A DNA stretch of 64,000 bases from Pseudoclavibacter terrae. Lineage in GTDB: Bacteria > Actinomycetota > Actinomycetes > Actinomycetales > Microbacteriaceae. The DNA is taken from positions 62,001-126,000 of the forward strand of contig NZ_WBJX01000001.1 in the NCBI RefSeq assembly GCF_008831075.1, in the 5' to 3' direction. Of this stretch, positions 42,715 through 50,395 are shown one piece after another. The position numbers were made by a program, and so were the translations under genes. The first letter of the stretch is position 1; the number at the start of each line of letters is the position of its first letter. Below the pieces are notes generated by a model. It saw only the letters and a list, made by a program, of their open reading frames with translations. It made no database searches and had not been told where the DNA came from.

Positions 42715-43602
42715 TCAGCGCCCGGCCTCTGGTCTGGGCTCGGCCGCGGCCTCGAGCGCCATGTCGAGGCCCAGGTCGATGGCTCGCGCGCTGTGAGTGA
42801 GGGCGCCGACCGAGATGACGTCGACACCCGTCTCCGCGATCGACGCGACCGTGTCGAGGTTCACTCCGCCACTCGCCTCGACGACCGCCCGCCCGTTGAT
42901 GAGCGCGACGCCCTCACGCAGCTCGGCCAGCGAGAAGTTGTCGAGCATGATCGTGTCCACGCCGGCCGCGAGGACCGGGCCGACCTGGTCGAGCCGGTCG
43001 ACCTCCACCTCGACGTGCGTCGTGTGGCCCAGCTTGTCCTTCGCCGCGAGCAGCGCCTCCGTCAGACTGAGGCCCGACTGCTGCAGGAGCACGGCGAGGT
43101 GATTGTCCTTCGCCATGACGGCGTCCGACAGCGAGAAGCGGTGATTGCGGCCGCCACCGCTCGCCACGGCGTGCCGTTCGAAGGCCCGCAGCCCGGGGGT
43201 CGTCTTGCGCGTGTCCGTGATGCGCGCTGACGTGTGCGCGACCGCGTCGACGTAGCTGCGAGTGAGCGTCGCGACGCCGCTCATGCGCTGCGCGAAGTTC
43301 AACGCCACCCGCTCCGCCGTGAGCACCGAACGCGCGGGGCCCGCGACGGTCGCCAGCACGTCCCCTGCGGCGAACTCGTCACCGTCGTCGGCGTGCAGAT
43401 CGACCTGGATGCGCGCATCCGTGAGCCGGAAGGACCCCGCGAACACCTCGATCCCCGAGAGCACGCCGGCCTCGCGCGCGACGAGGGTGGCACTCGCGGT
43501 GGCGTCGTGCGGGATGAGCGCCGAGGCCGTGACGTCACCCCAGGGGGCGTCCTCGAGCAGAGCGGCGCTCACGGTCGTCACGATGTGGGCAGGGGTGAGC
43601 AT
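42715..43602 (-). CDS. nadC: Nicotinate-nucleotide pyrophosphorylase (carboxylating)
   Basis: 295-aa quinolinate phosphoribosyltransferase making nicotinate mononucleotide from quinolinate and PRPP. Motifs: NFAQRMSGVATLTR, ITDTRKTTPGLRAFERHAV near residue 135, MAKDNHL, THVEVEVDRL, DTIMLDNFS and ASGGVNLDTV, all expected. ATG 43602 overlaps the nadB stop by one base (TGATG). Third step gene of the NAD operon. Confidence 0.96.
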   Translation of the reverse strand: MLTPAHIVTTVSAALLEDAPWGDVTASALIPHDATASATLVAREAGVLSGIEVFAGSFRLTDARIQVDLHADDGDEFAAGDVLATVAGPARSVLTAERVALNFAQRMSGVATLTRSYVDAVAHTSARITDTRKTTPGLRAFERHAVASGGGRNHRFSLSDAVMAKDNHLAVLLQQSGLSLTEALLAAKDKLGHTTHVEVEVDRLDQVGPVLAAGVDTIMLDNFSLAELREGVALINGRAVVEASGGVNLDTVASIAETGVDVISVGALTHSARAIDLGLDMALEAAAEPRPEAGR

Positions 43603-45665
43603 CAGCGCGCCATGGCTCTCTCTAGATGGGGAAGATGGGTGTGGGTGTGGGGCTCACGAGCGGAGGGGTGGTCTGCCCGGAAGTGCGCGCCGGCTGACGC
43701 CCGACGGGTCAGCGCGGCCTCCACCGTGAGGCGAGCGAGCAGGAGCAGGTTGCTGTCCTCACGGTCGGCGACCGACGAGTCCGGTCCGGCGGCGTCTCGG
43801 TCGCCCGCCCAGGCGGTGATGACCCGCTTGGCATCTTCGAGTGCGGCGCCGCTGCGGTGCAGGCCCGAGTTCGCCCACATGAGCGTCTGCAGCGCGGCCC
43901 GCGAGAAGGCAGGAGCCGCATCGCTGGCCGTCCGCTGTCCAACATCAGTGCGATTCTGCTCAGAACTCGGCCGAAACGCTCGAATCGAGGCGTTCGAGCA
44001 CTGAAGTTGGTCAGGGGACGGGGAGTCCGCGACGTCCGAGACGCGGCCGAGACCGCGGGCGGGTTCGTGAGCAAGGCCGTGAGCGGAACCTGGGTCGGCC
44101 CGCGGCGCCTGGCCGAGCTGCGCCTGGCCGAGCTGGGCCTGGCCGAGCGTTCGCTGGCCGAGCCGGGCCTGCTCGCGCAGCGCCTCCGCGACGCGGTGCC
44201 CGAAGACGGCACCCTCAAGGAGTGAATTCGATGCAAGACGGTTCGCGCCGTGCACGCCCGTGCGGGCCGTCTCGCCCGCCGCGTAGAGGCCCGGGATGCT
44301 CGTCCTCCCGAACAGGTCGGTGACGACACCGCCCATCAGGTAGTGCGCTGCGGGCGTGACCGGCACCGTCTCGAGCGACCAGTCCAACCCGGACCCGTCG
44401 ATGCGCGCCGTGATGCTCGGGAAGCGGCGCTCGAGGAACTCCCGGCCCAGATGCGTCGCGTCGAGACGCACGGGGCGTCCGCCTTGCTTCGCCATCTCGT
44501 CGGCAATGCCGCGCGCAACGATGTCGCGCGGGGCGAGCTCGGCATCGGGGTGCACGCCGACCAGAAACCGTTCGCCCGCATCGTTGAGCAGCACGGCGCC
44601 TTCGCCGCGCACGGCCTCCGAGATGAGTGCGCCCCCGGATCCGGCGAGCACGGTCGGGTGGAACTGCACGAACTCGAGGTCAGAGATCTCGGCTCCGGCC
44701 CGCGCGGCGACTGCGATGCCGTCGCCCGTCGCGACCCCGGGGTTGCTCGTGTGCGCGAAGAGCTGGCCGGCGCCGCCTGTCGCGAGCACGATCGCATCCG
44801 CCGGGAACGGGCGTGGGGCGTCATCCTGGCGGCCGTCTGCGCGGCCTGTGCCGCTTGCGCCGTCCGCACAGCCTGCACCGCCCGCGCTCTGCAGCCACGC
44901 GCCGACCACGCGCGGTGCTGCGGAAGCCGCGTCGCTCGCGGAAGCCGCGGTGTCGGGCTTCGGCGTGGTCGCCGTCGGAACCCCGTCCAGCATCAGGTCC
45001 ACAAGGAACGTGTGCTCGAGCAGCCGGAGTTTCCCGCGCACGGCCGCCGCGCGGACGGCGTCGCTCAGCGCTCGCTGGATCTCGCGCCCGGTGCCGTCTC
45101 CGAAGGCGTGCAGGATGCGCGGATGCGAGTGCGCCGCCTCGAGCCCGCGCGCGAGCTGCCGCAGATGGTCGCCTTCTGGGACGGGAAGCGGCCCTTCAGG
45201 GCGACTCGTCGATGCGGGCGAGGAAGAAGGTGCTGCGCTGTCGCTCGCGGCGGCGGCGGCCTCAGCGACGGGAACCCGGTCGAAGCGCGTGCCGAGGGCG
45301 ATCAGGCCGCGGATGCGCGCATCCGCCGACTCGCAGAGCACCTGGGTCGCTCGCCGGTCGCCGAGCCCGGCACCAGCTGCGAGCGTGTCGCGCACGTGCG
45401 ACTCGACGCTGTCACCAGCGCGAGCATCAGCACCAGCCGCGAGTACTGCCGCGATCCCGCCCTGCGCATGGGAGGTGGCGGTGTCGCCGATCGTCGACTT
45501 CGTGGCGACCACCACGTCGTGCCCGTCGGCGGCCGCCGCCAGCGCCGCGGTCAGACCCGCGATGCCGGTGCCCACGACAAGCACCCGCAAGCGCCCGCCC
45601 GCCTGAGGCGAGGGGGCAGCCTCGGACGCGTCTGCGCCTCCCGGCAGCCCAGCATCCCCGACCAC
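43602..45665 (-). CDS. nadB: L-aspartate oxidase with expanded low-complexity insertions
   Basis: 687-aa flavoenzyme (family usually about 540 aa) oxidising aspartate to iminoaspartate for NadA. FAD-binding VVGTGIAGLTAAL near residue 30, ATSHAQGGIAAVL, EFVQFHPT, and the HGANRLASNSLLEGAVFGHR motif are intact. The extra length comes from three insertions: an Ala/Ser/Pro run near residue 140, an Ala/Asp/Ser plus Gly run near residues 240-280, and the linker before the C-terminal helical domain. That linker contains LGQAQ repeats and a 79-bp palindromic element encoding DQLQCSNASIRAFRPSSEQN and the next few residues. GTG 45665 starts two bases before the end of the nadA stop codon region. Confidence 0.93.
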   Translation of the reverse strand: MVGDAGLPGGADASEAAPSPQAGGRLRVLVVGTGIAGLTAALAAAADGHDVVVATKSTIGDTATSHAQGGIAAVLAAGADARAGDSVESHVRDTLAAGAGLGDRRATQVLCESADARIRGLIALGTRFDRVPVAEAAAAASDSAAPSSSPASTSRPEGPLPVPEGDHLRQLARGLEAAHSHPRILHAFGDGTGREIQRALSDAVRAAAVRGKLRLLEHTFLVDLMLDGVPTATTPKPDTAASASDAASAAPRVVGAWLQSAGGAGCADGASGTGRADGRQDDAPRPFPADAIVLATGGAGQLFAHTSNPGVATGDGIAVAARAGAEISDLEFVQFHPTVLAGSGGALISEAVRGEGAVLLNDAGERFLVGVHPDAELAPRDIVARGIADEMAKQGGRPVRLDATHLGREFLERRFPSITARIDGSGLDWSLETVPVTPAAHYLMGGVVTDLFGRTSIPGLYAAGETARTGVHGANRLASNSLLEGAVFGHRVAEALREQARLGQRTLGQAQLGQAQLGQAPRADPGSAHGLAHEPARGLGRVSDVADSPSPDQLQCSNASIRAFRPSSEQNRTDVGQRTASDAAPAFSRAALQTLMWANSGLHRSGAALEDAKRVITAWAGDRDAAGPDSSVADREDSNLLLLARLTVEAALTRRASAGAHFRADHPSAREPHTHTHLPHLERAMAR
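43936..44014 (-). repeat. 79-bp palindromic element, copy 2 (inside nadB)
   Basis: The plus strand starts TGTCCAACATCAGTGC and ends GCACTGAAGTTGGTCAG; the ends are imperfect inverted repeats. Same length and core as the copy at 12352-12430 when read on the minus strand, which is the nadB coding strand. Encodes about 26 in-frame residues. Confidence 0.85.
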
Positions 45666-45666
45666 G

Positions 45667-46965
45667 TCAGGACGCCATCGTCGTGTCCGGCCGGGCCGCG
45701 AGCATCCGCTCGACCGCGACCCTGGCCGGCTCGGCGACGCTCGCCGGCACGCTGATCTGGTTGCGCACCTCGCCGGCCACGAGCCCCTCGAGCACCCAGG
45801 CGATGTAGCTGGGGTGGATGCGGTACATCGTCGAGCAGGGGCACACGACCGGGTCGAGGCAGAAGATCGTGTGCTGCGGGTACTCGGCGGCGAGGCGCTG
45901 CACGAGGTTGATCTCGGTGCCGATCGCGAAGACAGAGCCGTCGGGGGCGGCCGCGATGGCCTTCGTGATGTAGTCGGTGGAGCCGTACTCGTCGGCGGCG
46001 TCGACGATCGCCATGGGGCACTCGGGGTGCACGATGACGCGCACCTCGGGGTACTCCGCGCGGGCCTTCTCGATCTGGGCGACGGTGAAGCGCTTGTGCA
46101 CCGAGCAGAAGCCGTTCCAGAGAATGACCTTGGCGGCGTCGAGCGTCTCGGGGGTCTGCCCGCCGAGCGGGCGGCGCGAGTTCCAGAGCGGCATCTCCTC
46201 GAGCGGCACGCCCATGGCCTTCGCGGTGTTGCGGCCGAGGTGCTGGTCGGGGAAGAACAGCACCCGCTGCCCGCGCTCGAACGCCCACTTCAGCACGGTC
46301 TCGGCGTTCGATGAGGTGCAGACGATGCCCCCGTTGCGCCCGCAGAACGCCTTGAGTTCGGCGGAGGAGTTCATGTAGGTGACGGGGATGACGGGCACGC
46401 GGCCATCGGCGCCCGGCTGCGTCCCGTAGAGGTCGGCGAGCTGCTCCCAGCACTCTTCGACGGAGTCGCTGTCGGCCATGTCTGCCATGGAGCATCCGGC
46501 CGCGAGGTTCGGGAGGATCACGACCTGCTCCGGCGCCGACACGATGTCTGCCGTCTCGGCCATGAAGTGCACGCCGCAGAACACGATGGCCTCTGCCTCC
46601 GGCTTGGCTTTCGCGGCATTGGCGAGCTGGAAGGAGTCGCCGATGAAGTCGGCGTACTGCACGACCTCGTCGCGCTGGTAGAAGTGGCCGAGGGTCACGA
46701 CGCGGTCGCCGAGGGCCGCCTTGGCGGTGAGGATGCGGGCGTGGATCTCCGCGTCACTCGCGGTCCGGTACTCCTCGGGCAGCAGCTCCTGCCTTGGTGC
46801 CGTCGGCGGGAGCCGGTCGGCCATTGACGCCCCAGGCCCGTAGGACGGCGCTTGCAGGTCGAACGCCCACGGCGACTTCACGAGCTCCGGTGAGCAGCTC
46901 TCGCCGGTCTGCTTGCCGCTCTGGATGCGCGTGATCGTGGTGTGCACTGAGGCGGTTGTGGTCAT
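45667..46965 (-). CDS. nadA: Quinolinate synthase
   Basis: 432-aa enzyme condensing iminoaspartate with dihydroxyacetone phosphate, using a 4Fe-4S cluster. Cluster cysteines are visible in AAGCSMADMAD, HPECPMAI and DPVVCPCSTM; LGHFYQRDEVVQYADFIGDS and CGVHFMAETADI are conserved. ATG 46965 overlaps, within its own frame, the extended 3' end of the nudix regulator gene by 212 bp; a TGA in a third reading frame also overlaps this ATG (ATGA). First biosynthetic gene of the operon. Confidence 0.95.
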   Translation of the reverse strand: MTTTASVHTTITRIQSGKQTGESCSPELVKSPWAFDLQAPSYGPGASMADRLPPTAPRQELLPEEYRTASDAEIHARILTAKAALGDRVVTLGHFYQRDEVVQYADFIGDSFQLANAAKAKPEAEAIVFCGVHFMAETADIVSAPEQVVILPNLAAGCSMADMADSDSVEECWEQLADLYGTQPGADGRVPVIPVTYMNSSAELKAFCGRNGGIVCTSSNAETVLKWAFERGQRVLFFPDQHLGRNTAKAMGVPLEEMPLWNSRRPLGGQTPETLDAAKVILWNGFCSVHKRFTVAQIEKARAEYPEVRVIVHPECPMAIVDAADEYGSTDYITKAIAAAPDGSVFAIGTEINLVQRLAAEYPQHTIFCLDPVVCPCSTMYRIHPSYIAWVLEGLVAGEVRNQISVPASVAEPARVAVERMLAARPDTTMAS

Positions 46966-47686
46966 GGGGTCTGCCCTTCGCGGCGGGGGAGGTCTTGAGG
47001 AGGGGGCTCTGCTCGGACGGGGCGGGTGCCTCGATATACCTGTAGAGCTTCGGGGGCCGGTGCCTGGTGCCGGCGAGGGTCTCGCCGGTCTCGGCGAGCG
47101 AGTTCGAGGCGAGCAGGTCGCGGCGGAAGTTGGCGGCGTCGATGGGGCGGTCGAGGACGGCTTCGTAGACCTCCCGCAGCTGGGCGATGGTGAAGGATTC
47201 GCCGAGGAAGCTGTGCGCGATGGAGCTGTACTCGACCTTGTTGCGGAGTCGCCAGAGGGCGTAGTCGATGATGCGTCTGTGGTCGAAGGCGAGGGGCGGG
47301 AGGTCGTCGACGGGGTGCCAGCGCACGTTGTCTCCGAGGCGGGCCGAGCTCGCCTCGTCGTTGCCGACGAGCGCCCAGTAGACGACGGACACGACCCGTG
47401 GGTCGGCACCGAAGACGCGGTCGGCGTCGCCGAAGGCGTAGAGCTGCTCGAGGTACTTGGGGGCGAGGCGCATCGTCTCGAAGAGGGTGCGCGATGCGGC
47501 GGCGGCGAGGTCCTCGTCGCCGAGGGGCCCTCCTGGCAGGGCGAGGAGGTCGATGAACGGCTGTCGCTGCCGCCGGACGAGCGGCACCCAGATCGTGGGC
47601 GCGGAGGCGCGGTGGGATGAGGGAGGTGACGGGCGCAGCGCGAAGATCACCGTGGAGACGGCGAGGGTCGCGTTGGTGGGTGGCAT
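46754..47686 (-). CDS. nrtR: NrtR-type Nudix transcriptional regulator of NAD synthesis
   Basis: 310-aa open frame; homologous part is about the first 230. The Nudix-like N-domain has LPGGPLGDEDLAAAASRTLFET with a degenerate catalytic box, as in regulatory NrtR proteins, then YLEQLYAFGDADR and the C-terminal winged helix (IAHSFLGESFTIAQLREVYEAVL; RRDLLASNSLAETGE; RPPKLYRY). The last 75 residues read through the nadA start region and are unlike NrtR, suggesting a lost stop or a 1-base frameshift. ATG 47686 follows AGGAGG. A palindromic operator lies just upstream. Confidence 0.82.
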   Translation of the reverse strand: MPPTNATLAVSTVIFALRPSPPSSHRASAPTIWVPLVRRQRQPFIDLLALPGGPLGDEDLAAAASRTLFETMRLAPKYLEQLYAFGDADRVFGADPRVVSVVYWALVGNDEASSARLGDNVRWHPVDDLPPLAFDHRRIIDYALWRLRNKVEYSSIAHSFLGESFTIAQLREVYEAVLDRPIDAANFRRDLLASNSLAETGETLAGTRHRPPKLYRYIEAPAPSEQSPLLKTSPAAKGRPHDHNRLSAHHDHAHPERQADRRELLTGAREVAVGVRPASAVLRAWGVNGRPAPADGTKAGAAARGVPDRE

Positions 47687-47702
47687 CCTCCACCTCCTCT
47701 CT

Positions 47703-47727
47703 ACTTAGAGTCAGTTCGACTCTAAGT
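47703..47727. promoter_or_regulatory. NrtR operator
   Basis: ACTTAGAGTC (47703-47712) and GACTCTAAGT (47718-47727) are perfect 10-bp arms around AGTTC. The site lies 17 bp upstream of the nudix regulator start and before the divergent trmH, so it should autoregulate the nad operon. Confidence 0.8.
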
Positions 47728-47748
47728 GCAGTGTACGCCACGCCCGCC

Positions 47749-47754
47749 TAGGCT
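47749..47754 (+). promoter_or_regulatory. -10 element, leaderless trmH-family gene
   Basis: TAGGCT ends six bases before GTG 47761, favouring that start over GTG 47755. Confidence 0.65.
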
Positions 47755-47760
47755 GTGGCG

Positions 47761-48408
47761 GTGAGCGATCAGCAGCAGTTCGGCAGCGAAGACGACGCCC
47801 CGCACGGGGTCGGCCCCTGGCCCGGCGGCCGCGAGGAGTGGCCGGAAGGGCCCTGGTATGACGCGGAGCTGCTCGAGCACGGCGACCGGCGCAACGTCAT
47901 CGACCGCTACCGGTACTGGTCAATGGCCGCGATCGTCGCCGATCTCGACACGAAGCGCCACGCGTTCCACGTCGCCATCGAGAACTGGCAGCACGACATG
48001 AACATCGGTTCGATCGTGCGCAGCGCCAACGCGTTCGCGGCGGACACTGTGCACATCGTCGGCAAGCGCCGCTGGAACAAGCGCGGCGCGATGGTCACCG
48101 ATCGGTATCAGCACGTCGTGCACCACGAGAGTGTCGCCGCGTTCATCGACTGGGCGAGGAGCGAGGAGATGCCGGTCCTCGCCATCGACAACGTGCCTGG
48201 CTGCGTTCCCATCGAGACGTACGAGCTGCCGGAGCGGTGCGTGCTGCTGTTCGGGCAGGAGGGGCCCGGGGTCTCGGATGAGGCGGTCGAGGTCTCGGAT
48301 GCGGTGCTCGAGATCTCGCAGTTCGGCTCGACCCGCTCGATCAACGCCTCAGCTGCGGCGGCTGTCGCGATGCACACCTGGGTGCTGCAGCACGTCGACT
48401 TCGCCTAG
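47761..48408 (+). CDS. TrmH/SpoU family RNA methyltransferase
   Basis: 215-aa SAM-dependent 2'-O-ribose methyltransferase with a trefoil-knot fold. Motif 1 NIGSIVRSANAFAADTVHIVG, motif 2 VLLFGQEGPGVSDEA and motif 3 ISQFGSTRSINASAAAAVAMH are all present (each quoted up to 20 residues). RNA target (tRNA or rRNA) is unknown. GTG 47761 chosen because of the -10 spacing. It overlaps the convergent bioQ by 4 bp. Confidence 0.92.
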   Translation: MSDQQQFGSEDDAPHGVGPWPGGREEWPEGPWYDAELLEHGDRRNVIDRYRYWSMAAIVADLDTKRHAFHVAIENWQHDMNIGSIVRSANAFAADTVHIVGKRRWNKRGAMVTDRYQHVVHHESVAAFIDWARSEEMPVLAIDNVPGCVPIETYELPERCVLLFGQEGPGVSDEAVEVSDAVLEISQFGSTRSINASAAAAVAMHTWVLQHVDFA

Positions 48409-49055
48409 GGGGCGGTGCTCGGCTCGCTCGTCGCCAGCCCCGCGGCGCCTGCGAGGATCAGTGCCAGGCCTGCCGTGAAGCGATCCGTCGGATCCTGCGG
48501 GCCGAGCGGGTCAGGGGTGCGGGTCTGGAGTGCGCCGACCGCGGCGGCGTGGGCTTGCTGCTGCTCGTGGAACACCTGCCCGATCGTGTAGTGCACGACC
48601 GCGTCCGCACAGGTGCGGCTGCCTGCCCTGCCGAGCCCGAAGTCGCTGCGGGCCGCACCGGCGATCATCCGCAGGAGGTCGACCGTCAGCAGGTCGAGGG
48701 CGAATGAGCTCGAGACGAGTTCAGCGCCATCCCTGCGGGAGAGGAGCGCTGTGCGGAGCTGTATCGCGAGGGTGCGCGTCTGCTGCGTGCCTGGCTCGCC
48801 CCCTGCCCCCGGGAAGATCCACGTCTCGGCGGTGAGGGGATGCAGGATGCGGTCGCTCACGGCAGCGAGCAGCGACTGCTTGTTGGGGAAGTGCCAGTAG
48901 AGCGCGCTCGGCTGCACCTCGAGGTAGTCGCTGATGCGTCGCATCGAGAGGTTCGGCAGGCCGTGCTCGTCGAGCACCTCGAGAGCGGTGGTCACGATCT
49001 CCGAACGGCTGAGCTTCTCGAGGCCGGAGCCTCCGGCTGGACCGCGGGGTGTCAT
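48405..49055 (-). CDS. bioQ: TetR-family biotin regulator BioQ
   Basis: 216-aa repressor. N-terminal helix-turn-helix LSRSEIVTTALEVLDEHGLP...MRRISDYLEVQPSALYWHFPNK (residues 15-60, quoted in part) and a TetR C-terminal ligand domain. The assignment to BioQ rests on the divergent bioY gene and two TGAAC-N3-GTTCA operators between them, the motif known from corynebacterial BioQ. ATG 49055 lies six bases after TAGATT, so the message is probably leaderless and shares the operator region. Confidence 0.85.
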   Translation of the reverse strand: MTPRGPAGGSGLEKLSRSEIVTTALEVLDEHGLPNLSMRRISDYLEVQPSALYWHFPNKQSLLAAVSDRILHPLTAETWIFPGAGGEPGTQQTRTLAIQLRTALLSRRDGAELVSSSFALDLLTVDLLRMIAGAARSDFGLGRAGSRTCADAVVHYTIGQVFHEQQQAHAAAVGALQTRTPDPLGPQDPTDRFTAGLALILAGAAGLATSEPSTAP

Positions 49056-49061
49056 GGGGCT

Positions 49062-49067
49062 AATCTA
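49062..49067 (-). promoter_or_regulatory. -10 element, leaderless bioQ
   Basis: TAGATT on the minus strand, six bases before ATG 49055, adjacent to the BioQ operators. Confidence 0.6.
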
Positions 49068-49068
49068 C

Positions 49069-49095
49069 TGAACACTGTTCACTGAACACCGTTCA
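49069..49095. promoter_or_regulatory. Tandem BioQ operators
   Basis: TGAACACTGTTCA (49069-49081) and TGAACACCGTTCA (49083-49095) are two adjacent 13-bp palindromes matching TGAAC-N3-GTTCA, 14 bp centre to centre, in the 68-bp bioQ-bioY spacer. Confidence 0.9.
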
Positions 49096-49123
49096 GGAGA
49101 TCTGAGAGAAAGGTCCCACCCCT

Positions 49124-49768
49124 ATGAGTGTCGAATCGATCAGCCCCGCCGGGCGTCCCACCAGCGGCGCCGTGCCGCGCGTTCTTGCCGACCTCGTGGC
49201 AGGTGCTGGTGCCGGTGTGGGTGCCGGTTTCCGTGCCCGAGCTCGAAAGGAAGCCCTGCTGAACGTCGCGCTCGTGCTCGGCGGCACCCTCTTCCTCGTC
49301 GCCGCGGGCTTCATCGTCATCCCGCTGCCGTTCACGCCAGTGCCCGTCTCGCTGGCGACCTTCGCGGTGCTGCTGACCGGCGCTTCCCTCGGCCCGGTCC
49401 GCGCCGCCGCGAGCGCCGGCCTGTACCTCGCGGTGGGGGCGCTGGGCGCGCCGATCTTCGCCGACGGCGCATCCGGGGTCCTGTTCCCGTCGTTCGGCTA
49501 CATCGTCGGATACGTGCTCGCCGCGATCGCGGTCGGCGCGCTCGCGCGTCGCCGAGCCGACCGCCACGTCGCTTCCACGGTCGGCGCCTCGGTGCTCGGC
49601 ACGCTCCTCGTCTACGCGGCCGGCGTCCCCTGGCTCGCGGTCTCGCTCGGCGTCGACCTCGGCACCGCCCTCGCGCTCGGTGTCCTGCCGTTCCTCCTCG
49701 GTGACGCCATCAAGATCGCTGCCGTCAGCGCGCTGCTGCCCTCCGCCTGGAAGCTGCTCAACCGCTGA
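49124..49768 (+). CDS. bioY: Biotin transporter S component
   Basis: 214-aa BioY with six helices: LNVALVLGGTLFLVAAGFIVIPLPFTPVPVSLATFAVLL is the conserved opening (PLPFTPVPVS is diagnostic), then GLYLAVGALGAPIFADG and FPSFGYIVGYVLAA. It binds biotin with high affinity and usually works with an ECF ATPase/T module (BioMN), which is not adjacent here. The N-terminal Gly/Ala-rich 40 residues (GAGAGVGAGFRARA) are repeat-encoded. ATG 49124 follows GAGAAAGG. Confidence 0.94.
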   Translation: MSVESISPAGRPTSGAVPRVLADLVAGAGAGVGAGFRARARKEALLNVALVLGGTLFLVAAGFIVIPLPFTPVPVSLATFAVLLTGASLGPVRAAASAGLYLAVGALGAPIFADGASGVLFPSFGYIVGYVLAAIAVGALARRRADRHVASTVGASVLGTLLVYAAGVPWLAVSLGVDLGTALALGVLPFLLGDAIKIAAVSALLPSAWKLLNR

Positions 49769-49782
49769 GCGCTGGTGGATCG

Positions 49783-50373
49783 CTAGGCGTCTGGGTTCGC
49801 GGCCGTGTGCTCGCGGAGGAGTGTGGCCGCGATGCGCCGGGCTGATGCGGTTGTGTGTCTCGGGTCGCGGAGTCGCATCGCGAGATCGCCGGAGACGACC
49901 AGCAGCAGCTCGTCGGCGAGCTCTCGGTCGCGGGTGGTCGCGTTCATCGCGTCGCCGGCGATGGATGCCGTCAGCCGCCGTCGGAGCGTGTCCGTGTCCG
50001 TGTCGATGGCCTCGCGAACCTCGGCCGGCGCGTCCGCGTACTCGGCGGCGGAGCCCAGGAACGCGCACCATTGAGCGCGCACCGGATGCTCGCGGAACGC
50101 GTCGAGGGCGTCGAACACGGCGAGGACGCGTCCGTCCCGCGAGTCCTGGCGGGCGATGGCCGCATCCCAGGTCGCGAGCCACTCCGTGTGCCGACGAGCC
50201 AGCGTTGCCGCGAGGAGTGCCTCCTTGCTCGCATACCCGCGGTACATCGTCGCCGCTGAGACCCCCGCGCGCTCGATGACGGCATCCACCGGGGTCGCGT
50301 GGATGCCCTGCGTGAAGAAGAGCTCCTCGGCGGCATCGAGGAGCTTCGTCGCGCTCGATGTGCGGATGCTCAT
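49783..50373 (-). CDS. TetR-family regulator
   Basis: 196-aa repressor: helix-turn-helix KLLDAAEELFFTQGIHATPVDAVIERAGVSAATMYRGYASKEALL (residues 10-54, quoted in part), then an unclassified ligand domain. ATG 50373 is favoured over GTG 50379 because the -10 TAGGGT lies exactly six bases upstream. Divergent from the MFS gene it probably controls, with overlapping promoters. Confidence 0.85.
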   Translation of the reverse strand: MSIRTSSATKLLDAAEELFFTQGIHATPVDAVIERAGVSAATMYRGYASKEALLAATLARRHTEWLATWDAAIARQDSRDGRVLAVFDALDAFREHPVRAQWCAFLGSAAEYADAPAEVREAIDTDTDTLRRRLTASIAGDAMNATTRDRELADELLLVVSGDLAMRLRDPRHTTASARRIAATLLREHTAANPDA

Positions 50374-50379
50374 GTACAC

Positions 50380-50389
50380 ACCCTAAGCT
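50380..50389. promoter_or_regulatory. Overlapping divergent -10 elements of TetR and MFS genes
   Basis: ACCCTA (50380-50385; TAGGGT on the minus strand) and TAAGCT (50384-50389) overlap by two bases. Each is exactly six bases from its ATG, so the two leaderless promoters exclude each other sterically. Confidence 0.7.
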
Positions 50390-50395
50390 CCAAAT

